Source of the DNA: Thermoplasmata archaeon
GTDB lineage: Archaea > Thermoplasmatota > Thermoplasmata > Lutacidiplasmatales > UBA184
Length of the DNA stretch: 5,891 nucleotides
Assembly: GCA_021828085.1 (NCBI GenBank)
Contig: JAKATE010000121.1
Coordinates: 1 to 5,891 of the forward strand
Direction: 5' to 3'
Shown here: positions 1 to 5,179 of the stretch, piece by piece
Layout of the letters: each line of letters begins with the position of its first letter
Numbering within the stretch: the first letter of the stretch is position 1
Notes under the pieces: generated by a model
What the model was told of the DNA's origin: nothing
The model's database searches: none
What the model saw: only the letters and a program-made list of their open reading frames with translations
Position numbers and translations under genes: made by a program

Positions 1-57
1 GTGGATATCCTCCGCGCCCATCAATGCTTGGTGGTCGCTGGGCCACGACCTCGGGGC

Positions 58-1302
58 TCACCCCTTCCCGGCCCGCTCCTCCGGAGGCTTGGTGGAACGG
101 AAGCGCGCGAAGAGCGCGAGGTCGTAGGCGATCTTGATCGCCCCCGCGAGGGCGAAGGGCCCGGCGAGCCAGACCGCCCCGGCGCCCAGGAACGCCCCCG
201 AGACGGGAGCCCCGAGCGCCTGGGCGCTCCGTGCCGCCGTGGTGTACCCGGCGGCGGCCGCCCCCTCCTCCCGGGGGACGATGGCCTGGGTGTAGGACTG
301 CCGGGTGGGGACGTCCATCTGCGAGAGCGTCGCCCGCGCGACCCAGACCACGCCGGCGATGGGGAGGGCCGGGGTGAAGGCGAAGAGGATCAGGAGGACG
401 CTCGAGGGGATGTGCGTGAAGACCATGGTGTTGATGAGCCCGAAGCGGCGGGCGAGGGGAACGGCCAGGAGGAGCGAGACCGCGGCCGCGATGTTCGCCG
501 CCGCGAGGACGATCCCGATCTCTCCCGCGGAAGCGTGGAACCGGAGCTCCAGGAAGAGCGCGACGAGGGCGTTCGCGATGAGCCCCCCTCCGAAGGCGTC
601 CACGGAGAAGAGCCCCGAGAGCTCCAGGATCGGGCGGCGGTGCTCCTTCGAGAGCGGGCGGAGCCCCGTGTCGGTGGACTGCGAGGGCGATCCCGCCGAG
701 AGCAGGAAGTAGCTCGGCACCAGCAGGAGGCCGAGAAGGCCGTAGACCAGGAGCGTCGGGTCGTGGGGCCCGGTCGGGAGGACGTTGGGCGCGGAGAGCG
801 CGAGGGACCTGAGGGGGCCCGCCGCGAGGGCGCCCATGGCGCCCCCGAGGTACCCCGCGAGATTGTAGAAGGCGAAGAGAAGGGTCCTTCTCTCGCCTTC
901 CGCGGCGTGGGCGAGCGTCCCCTGCTCCAGCGCTCCGAGCGGGGAGATGTCGCTGCCCCCCGCGACGATCCCTCCCAGGGCGAGGGCCCCGAGGAGCACC
1001 CCGAGGTTGGAGAGGTCGGTCCAGAGCAGGAACCCTCCCGCCGCGAGCGCGAGCGAGCCCAGCGCGAAGAGGAACTTCCGGGACCCGAGCCCGCCCCCGC
1101 GCGGGAGGAGGAGCGACCAGAGGGCCGCGCCCCCCATCGCGACTCCGAGGAAGATCCCGATCTGCAGCGGGTCGTAGAGGGCCACCTGGAGGTCCAGGGC
1201 GAGGACCACCGAGAGGGCCCCGGCCCCGAACCCCCGGACGGTCCGCGTCGCGGTCAGCACGACCGTGTTGCGGGACGCGGTCGGGCGCGTCGAGGGGATC
1301 AT
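58..1302 (-). CDS. MFS (major facilitator superfamily) transporter, 12 membrane helices
   Basis: This 414-residue protein is an inner-membrane secondary transporter of the major facilitator superfamily. About twelve hydrophobic segments can be read in two halves: residues 15-65, 77-94, 98-118, 138-168 and 183-204, then a polar cytoplasmic loop (205-225), then 226-255, 259-285, 290-311, 313-330, 345-372 and 376-401. The second half carries MDVPTRQSY at 329-337, a motif seen in a group of MFS proteins resembling drug or small-molecule exporters, followed by an E-E-G-A-A-A-A-G stretch. The length is normal and the frame intact. The ATG is preceded by GGAAGG only 3 bases upstream, so the start context is modest, but no other start codon lies just upstream in frame. 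It is the last gene of the minus-strand operon, 37 bases after adc, with no convincing terminator between them. The substrate cannot be read from the sequence; a metabolite of the adc pathway or a toxic compound are both possible. Confidence 0.9.
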   Translation of the reverse strand: MIPSTRPTASRNTVVLTATRTVRGFGAGALSVVLALDLQVALYDPLQIGIFLGVAMGGAALWSLLLPRGGGLGSRKFLFALGSLALAAGGFLLWTDLSNLGVLLGALALGGIVAGGSDISPLGALEQGTLAHAAEGERRTLLFAFYNLAGYLGGAMGALAAGPLRSLALSAPNVLPTGPHDPTLLVYGLLGLLLVPSYFLLSAGSPSQSTDTGLRPLSKEHRRPILELSGLFSVDAFGGGLIANALVALFLELRFHASAGEIGIVLAAANIAAAVSLLLAVPLARRFGLINTMVFTHIPSSVLLILFAFTPALPIAGVVWVARATLSQMDVPTRQSYTQAIVPREEGAAAAGYTTAARSAQALGAPVSGAFLGAGAVWLAGPFALAGAIKIAYDLALFARFRSTKPPEERAGKG

Positions 1303-1339
1303 GGGCCTTCCGTTCCCTCGGGAGGGGTCCGGCTCGGCC

Positions 1340-2092
1340 TCACGCGCCGGCCCGGTCCTTCAGGTAGTCGACGGCCACGTCGCCGTAGGGCAGCGTGAGG
1401 TCGGAGAGCAGGTGGGTCCCGTTCACCACCTCCCGCACGGGGAGGTCCGCGAGCGGGGCCATCACGTGCGGCTGGAAGTGGAGGGCGGCCGGTCCCTGGA
1501 AGGCCCAGTGGACCTTCAGGTCCTGGTACTTGTACCGGACGAGCTGGAGCACGTCCAGTCCCCCCGTGACCGACGGGATGATCTTCAGGTTGAAGGCGTC
1601 GTGGAGCATGGACTCCTCCACCTTCGCGACGTCGAGCGGGTCGTACTTGTACGCCATGGTCGCGATCGCGACGGTCTCCTCCCCGTAGCGCAGGTGCCCC
1701 GTCAGGGTCTCCTTCACGACCTTCAGCTGGGGATGGGCGTGCTTCTTCGGGAACCCCCAGATCTCCCTCCCCGCCGCGATGGGCGGGTCGTCGTCCAGGA
1801 ACATGTACGCGCAGAAGCTCCCCGGCTTTCCCTGGTAGGTCACCGGGATGACCACCCCGGACTCGGTGTAGCTCCCGAACCCCTGGGAGTCGGGCATCCG
1901 GATGATCTCGAACTTCGCGAGCGGGTCGTCCGGGACCACGAGGGGCTCGGGGACGAGGCGCTCCAGGGCCTCGCGGTCGGTGCGGAACGTCGTGATGAAG
2001 AACTCGCGGGAGAGGAAGCGGTACGGACCTCGGGGGTACGACGGCCTCCCGGGGGGCATGGCGAAGAGCTGACGGACCTCGGCGATCTTCAT
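1340..2092 (-). CDS. adc: Acetoacetate decarboxylase
   Basis: Acetoacetate decarboxylase converts acetoacetate to acetone and CO2 in the cytoplasm through a Schiff base on an active-site lysine. The 250-residue product matches the family's usual length from end to end. From memory of the Clostridium acetobutylicum enzyme, several landmarks line up at an offset of 0 or 1: FPRGPY-like N-terminus (here YPRGPY, 19-24), R29, E62, E77 in SYTESG (74-79), and the PKK motif at 115-117, preceded by GREIWGF. K116 corresponds to the Schiff-base lysine and K117 to the neighbour that lowers its pKa. The C-terminus keeps HVMAPLADLPVREVV and a final PYGDVAVDYLKD. The ATG start is fixed by a strong Shine-Dalgarno site and forms an ATGA overlap with the preceding gene's stop, so the longer frame upstream is not coding. 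It sits in a minus-strand operon between a zinc-ribbon protein and an MFS transporter. Some relatives of this fold act on other 3-oxo or 2-oxo acids, so the exact substrate is inferred. Confidence 0.95.
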   Translation of the reverse strand: MKIAEVRQLFAMPPGRPSYPRGPYRFLSREFFITTFRTDREALERLVPEPLVVPDDPLAKFEIIRMPDSQGFGSYTESGVVIPVTYQGKPGSFCAYMFLDDDPPIAAGREIWGFPKKHAHPQLKVVKETLTGHLRYGEETVAIATMAYKYDPLDVAKVEESMLHDAFNLKIIPSVTGGLDVLQLVRYKYQDLKVHWAFQGPAALHFQPHVMAPLADLPVREVVNGTHLLSDLTLPYGDVAVDYLKDRAGA

Positions 2093-2757
2093 CGGTTCTC
2101 CTCCTTTCTCGCCCGCCCGATCTCCCGGGCGAGGTCGGGGGAGTGTGGGACGAGGAGATGAAGGGGCTCCTCCGTGGGGCCTGAGGTGACCTCCACCAGC
2201 CCGCCGGCGTCTCGTACCGAGGTGATCTCCCTCAAGGGGACTGCCCAGCGGAAGTCCCCCACCTCGATGCGGAGGGCCCGGTCCGTGACCCACACCGCTC
2301 CGGTCGGTCCGGAGCTGTGTTGGGGCGTGTGGGTCTGGGGAACGACCAAACGCGCCGGGCCGAAGACGCAGCGGACGGATTCTTGCGGGGCCATCCCGCG
2401 GGGGACCCCGAACCCCTTGGCGGAGAGCGGTTCGGATGCTTCCCTGGCTCGCAAGGCCTTCGGCCACTCCGGCCACCCGTGGGTCTGGAACAGGGGGGAC
2501 CGGGTGACGGGTCCGAGCGCAGCCGCGCGGTGGAACCAGTCCGGGTGGAGGTACTCCAGCCTCCACGCCCCAGCGCGCGCGGCACGGAACTCCGCGCGGC
2601 AAGCCCCGCACTTCCTGAGCGTCTTCGTGGTCCGCCCCGCACGTCGCTCCTTCATCGGCGCGATCCCGCAGATGGGACACGTGAGCGCGAGGGGCCGGGG
2701 TCCCTTGGCGCGGGCGTTCGCGGTGAGCCTCCTCCCGCCCGCTCCATCCCGGGTCAT
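2089..2757 (-). CDS. Uncharacterised zinc-ribbon protein with PH/GRAM-like C-terminal domain
   Basis: I do not recognise this 222-residue protein as a named family. A basic N-terminus is followed by a zinc-ribbon knuckle pair, CPIC at 27-30 and CGAC at 50-53, which should bind one Zn ion. The middle (60-125) is rich in Trp and aromatic residues (W65, W74, W95, W98) with no recognised fold. Residues 127-215 alternate short beta-strand-like stretches (RCVFGPARLVV, AVWVTDRALRIEV, FRWAVPLREITSV, LVEVTS, LHLLVP) and end in a charged helix. This pattern, especially V-T-D-x-x-L followed by a strand and P-L-x-x-I-T-S-V, is typical of bacterial PH or GRAM-like domains. There is no signal peptide or membrane helix, so it is probably cytoplasmic. 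The ATG overlaps the stop of the upstream flavoprotein gene (ATGA) and its own stop overlaps the adc start (ATGA), so it is translationally coupled on both sides. Only a G-run precedes the start. It could be a regulator, a scaffold or a membrane-lipid adaptor; the function is unknown. Confidence 0.8.
   Translation of the reverse strand: MTRDGAGGRRLTANARAKGPRPLALTCPICGIAPMKERRAGRTTKTLRKCGACRAEFRAARAGAWRLEYLHPDWFHRAAALGPVTRSPLFQTHGWPEWPKALRAREASEPLSAKGFGVPRGMAPQESVRCVFGPARLVVPQTHTPQHSSGPTGAVWVTDRALRIEVGDFRWAVPLREITSVRDAGGLVEVTSGPTEEPLHLLVPHSPDLAREIGRARKEENR
2098..2107 (-). promoter_or_regulatory. Strong Shine-Dalgarno site of adc
   Basis: Read on the minus strand the site is AAAGGAGGAG, containing the full AAGGAGG core, 7 bases before the adc ATG at 2092. 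It lies inside the last codons of the upstream zinc-ribbon gene. It decides the adc start and suggests that adc is translated efficiently in its own right as well as by coupling. Confidence 0.85.
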
Positions 2758-4004
2758 GTGACGACCCCCCGGACCTCGGCGTGGTACTCCCGCTCGGCGA
2801 GTCCCTTGATGATGCCGGCCAGGCGGCCACCCACGACGCGGTGACCGACGGCGGCGACGGCCCGCCCCGCGCCGGTCGCGATGGCGACGCCCCGCGGCTC
2901 GTAGTGGAAGACCTCGAACCTCGTGCCCTTGATCCGCGCCAGGATGTTCCTCGCGGCGACGGGGCCCTGCTCCAGCGCCGCCTGCGCCGTGCTGGGCACC
3001 GGGGTCCCGTCGTAGGGGTCGACCATCGCGGCGCAGTCTCCCAGCGCGAACACCCCCGGCTGGCCCTCGACCTCGAGGAAGGGGGTCACCATCGTGCGCC
3101 GGGCGGGGCCCTGAGGGAACGGGAGCCCCGCGACCAGGTCCGGGGCCTGGAGCCCTCCGCACCAGACGAAGACGTCGGTCGACCTGGGAGGGAGGTCCTT
3201 GAACTCCACGCGACCGGGCGCCACCGAGGTCACTTGTCCCCCGTCGACGATCTCCACCCCGGCCCGGATCACCTCCTTGCGCGCCCGCACGACGAGCCTC
3301 TCGGGGAGACCCGCAAGGAACGGCGCGGGACCCGTGAGCACCGTCACCTTGACCGGACGGACGGGGTGTCCGAGCACGTCGCTCCAGTCGGAGGTGGCGA
3401 CGTGCGCCCCGAGCTCGACCCCCGTGGCTCCTCCTCCCGCGACGAGGACGCGCAGCGGCGGAGCTGGGGACGCACCCTTACCGCCCGTGGATGTGAGGAG
3501 TGCCCGCAGGCGCTGGGCGAGGTGAAGGGCCCCGGGGACCGTGTAGACCTCCTCGCTGTGCTCCTTGCACCCGGGGATCCCGTAGTAGGCAGGAACGCAG
3601 CCCAGCGCAAGCACGAGCACGTCGTAGGGCAGGTCTCCGGCCGTGGTCCGCACGTACCGCTCGTCCGTGATGAGGGCGAGGGCCTCTCCCTGGACCACCC
3701 GGACCCCGGAGCTCACCAGCGCGGTGCGGCTGAAGGGGAACGTCCAGGGCGAGGGCGCCTCCGAGGCGCGGAGGGCCTCGGCCACCCGGTAGAGCTCGGT
3801 GCGGAAGGTGGTCGAGGGCTCCCGGTCCAGGAGCACGACCTTCTCCGCCGGGTACCCGCGGGCGACCAGCGCCCGGGCCGTCGAGACCCCGGCGTACCCC
3901 CCGCCGAGGATGAGTACGCGTCCTTCACCGGCCTCGAAGGCGGGCCGAGGCTCCGGGCCGGCAGGGCGGGCCGGCGCGGCAACTCCTGGGGAACTCTCTG
4001 CCAC
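2754..4004 (-). CDS. Type II NADH dehydrogenase-like FAD-dependent oxidoreductase
   Basis: This is a two-dinucleotide-binding flavoprotein of the pyridine nucleotide-disulfide oxidoreductase superfamily, most like type II NADH:quinone oxidoreductase (NDH-2), which passes electrons from NADH to quinone at the membrane face without pumping protons. In the 416-residue version the FAD Rossmann motif GGGYAG is at 34-39 with D60 ending the second strand. A second nucleotide-binding motif, GGGATGVELG, is at 190-199. ALGDCA, the second FAD contact, is at 320-325. STAQAALEQG at 338-347 matches the A-Q-x-A-x-x-Q/E-G quinone-site signature of NDH-2. No redox CxxC pair or long membrane helix is visible; the C-terminus (GRLAGIIKGL) could form a short amphipathic anchor. 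I chose the GTG at 4004 because AAGGGGGG lies 8 bases upstream; a GTG at 4013 in the same frame would add three residues but overlaps that site. It heads the operon and ends in an ATGA overlap with the zinc-ribbon gene. A ferredoxin-, sulfide- or other quinone-reductase role is less likely. Confidence 0.88.
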   Translation of the reverse strand: MAESSPGVAAPARPAGPEPRPAFEAGEGRVLILGGGYAGVSTARALVARGYPAEKVVLLDREPSTTFRTELYRVAEALRASEAPSPWTFPFSRTALVSSGVRVVQGEALALITDERYVRTTAGDLPYDVLVLALGCVPAYYGIPGCKEHSEEVYTVPGALHLAQRLRALLTSTGGKGASPAPPLRVLVAGGGATGVELGAHVATSDWSDVLGHPVRPVKVTVLTGPAPFLAGLPERLVVRARKEVIRAGVEIVDGGQVTSVAPGRVEFKDLPPRSTDVFVWCGGLQAPDLVAGLPFPQGPARRTMVTPFLEVEGQPGVFALGDCAAMVDPYDGTPVPSTAQAALEQGPVAARNILARIKGTRFEVFHYEPRGVAIATGAGRAVAAVGHRVVGGRLAGIIKGLAEREYHAEVRGVVT

Positions 4005-4012
4005 CCTGTCCA

Positions 4013-4020
4013 CCCCCCTT
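4013..4020 (-). promoter_or_regulatory. Shine-Dalgarno site of the flavoprotein gene (decides start)
   Basis: Read on the minus strand this is AAGGGGGG, 8 bases before the GTG at 4004. Its last base is the first base of the alternative GTG at 4013, so ribosome positioning favours the 4004 start. It is an imperfect, G-rich match to the anti-Shine-Dalgarno sequence. Confidence 0.5.
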
Positions 4021-4204
4021 CACGAGCAAGACGTAAGACGGTGGGAGGAGGAAAACGCTTAGCGGAAGGGGACGCCCCCTCGCTCTGCTCTGCCGGACCC
4101 CGTTCCTCTACGCGGGGGTCGCGCGGAAGGCCGGCGCGAGACCGACAGTTCTTCTGCCCGGACCGTTCGCCCCCTCCCATCCCCCGCGCGGAGCGGGAGA
4201 AACT
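4021..4204 (+). promoter_or_regulatory. Divergent intergenic region with GC-rich inverted repeats
   Basis: This gap separates two divergently transcribed units and must hold both promoters unless transcription starts further away. No protein or RNA gene is seen. Its least GC-rich part is about 4051-4061 (GAAAACGCTTA), which contains the 9-base palindrome CGCTTAGCG (4056-4064), a possible operator or promoter core. Towards the plus-strand gene lie two adjacent inverted repeats: GACCCC (4096-4101) with GGGGTC (4115-4120), and CGCGC-GG (4120-4126) with CC-G-GCGCG (4131-4138), which has a tetraloop AAGG and one bulged G. Both could form in the leader RNA. No clear bacterial -35/-10 pair or archaeal TATA box could be assigned. 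It is read as regulatory by position; individual sites are tentative because such repeats arise often by chance in GC-rich DNA. Confidence 0.45.
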
Positions 4205-4212
4205 GGAAGGAG
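4205..4212 (+). promoter_or_regulatory. Shine-Dalgarno site of the threonine dehydrogenase-like gene
   Basis: GGAAGGAG ends 4 bases before the ATG at 4217. It fixes the start of the plus-strand dehydrogenase gene, which begins directly with the Rossmann strand KALITGG. Confidence 0.8.
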
Positions 4213-4216
4213 ACCA

Positions 4217-5179
4217 ATGAAGGCCCTCATCACCGGCGGCGGCGGGTTCATCGGACAGCATTTGGCGAGCGAGCTCGTCGCGCGGGGCGACCAGGTGGTC
4301 CTCATGGACATCGGGTTCCACCCCGGGCAGCTGGGCCCCCTCGAGGGGAAGGTCGCGACGGCGGTGGGGAACCTCGCGGTCTTCACCGACGTGCTGGACG
4401 CGGTGCGGACCCACCGGCCGGACTCGATCTTCCACCTGGGCGCGCTCCTCTCCGCGAGCGCCGAGGAGAACCCCATCGGGGCCTACCACGTGAACATCGA
4501 CGGGAGCTTCCACGTCCTGGAGGCGAGCCGGATGTTCGGCGTGAAGAAGGTCGTCTACACGAGCTCCATCGCTTCCTTCGGCCCCGGGGTCCCCGACCCC
4601 GTCCCGAACGAGTGCGACCAGAAGCCCACGACGATGTACGGGGTGTCGAAGGTGTTCACCGAGCGCCTCGGCGAGTATTACTCCCGGGACCTGGGGGTCG
4701 ACTTCCGGGCGGTACGTCTCCCGTCCATCCTCGGTGCGGGCCGGGGCGGAGGGGGCGCGAGCGCCTACTCGACGTTCTTGATCGACAAGCCGGCCCGGGG
4801 ACAGCCCTTCGAGTGCTTCTGCGAGCCGCGCACCCGGATCCCGCTCCTGTACGTGGACGACGCGGTGCGGGCGCTCCGGCTCGTGCACGACGCGCCGCGC
4901 GCGGGGCTCAAGCGCTGCGCCTACAACGTCCAGGGCTTCTCGCCCACCGCCCAGCAGATGCTGGACGCGGTCAAGGCGAAGGTCCCCCGGGCGGAAGTGA
5001 CCTTCAAGACCGACCCCAAGATGCAGGCGATCCTGGACTCCTGGCCGCGCTCGCTGGACGACTCGGCCGCGCGGGAGGAGTGGGGCTGGTCCCCCACCGT
5101 CGACCTCAACGGGACGATCGACCGCTACCTCGCGGTGGCGCGGGGTGCGACGGGGCCTGGAGCTGCGGGCGGGAGGTAG
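4217..5179 (+). CDS. NAD-dependent epimerase/dehydratase family protein, L-threonine 3-dehydrogenase-like
   Basis: This 320-residue cytoplasmic enzyme is an extended short-chain dehydrogenase. The N-terminal Rossmann fold has TGGGGFIG (G7-x-x-G10-x-x-G13), and D31 ends the second strand, which favours NAD(H) over NADP(H). The catalytic set is S116/S117 in YTSSIASFG with Y141 and K145 in MYGVSK (YxxxK). Several stretches resemble the short-chain type of L-threonine 3-dehydrogenase known from Thermoplasma volcanium and Flavobacterium, not ordinary UDP-sugar epimerases: IFHLGALLSASAEENP (71-86), FECF (198-201), IPLLYVDDAVRA (208-219), and SWPRSLDDSAAREEWGW (275-291). True members oxidise threonine to 2-amino-3-oxobutyrate. 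The loop at 174-187, which in threonine dehydrogenases usually reads like GTTDYA, is here a Gly run followed by ASAYS, so the substrate may differ. The last ten residues are a Gly/Ala-rich tail lying in the 3' overlap with the convergent patatin gene. It is transcribed divergently from the adc operon. Nucleotide-sugar epimerase is the main alternative. Confidence 0.88.
   Translation: MKALITGGGGFIGQHLASELVARGDQVVLMDIGFHPGQLGPLEGKVATAVGNLAVFTDVLDAVRTHRPDSIFHLGALLSASAEENPIGAYHVNIDGSFHVLEASRMFGVKKVVYTSSIASFGPGVPDPVPNECDQKPTTMYGVSKVFTERLGEYYSRDLGVDFRAVRLPSILGAGRGGGGASAYSTFLIDKPARGQPFECFCEPRTRIPLLYVDDAVRALRLVHDAPRAGLKRCAYNVQGFSPTAQQMLDAVKAKVPRAEVTFKTDPKMQAILDSWPRSLDDSAAREEWGWSPTVDLNGTIDRYLAVARGATGPGAAGGR

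Noticed and set aside
33..50. Possible terminator after the MFS gene (GGTCG, 8-base loop, CGACC)
   Set aside because: The stem is only 5 base pairs, with no T-tract in the direction of transcription, so it is no better than chance.
1315..1326. Small inverted repeat CCCTC-GG-GAGGG between adc and the MFS gene
   Set aside because: The loop of two bases is too small for a good hairpin and there is no T-tract, so it does not support separating the two genes.
1..1398. Long plus-strand open frame of 465 codons opposite the MFS gene
   Set aside because: The product is an Arg/Gly/Glu/Pro-rich low-complexity chain with no domain. It mirrors the transporter, whose membrane helices are clear. Long antisense frames are expected in DNA this GC-rich.
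2093..2830. N-terminal extension of the adc frame, giving a 496-residue protein
   Set aside because: The 246 extra codons are low complexity and overlap the zinc-ribbon gene in another frame. The ATG at 2092 has a perfect Shine-Dalgarno site and yields the normal family length.
2758..3162. N-terminal extension of the zinc-ribbon protein frame
   Set aside because: It would overlap the conserved C-terminal half of the flavoprotein for 400 bases with an Arg/Gly-rich sequence. The ATG at 2757 overlaps the upstream stop, a typical coupled start.
2781..4220. Plus-strand open frame of 479 codons opposite the flavoprotein gene
   Set aside because: It is an antisense shadow: low complexity, and it runs through the divergent promoter region to end at the start codon of the real plus-strand gene.
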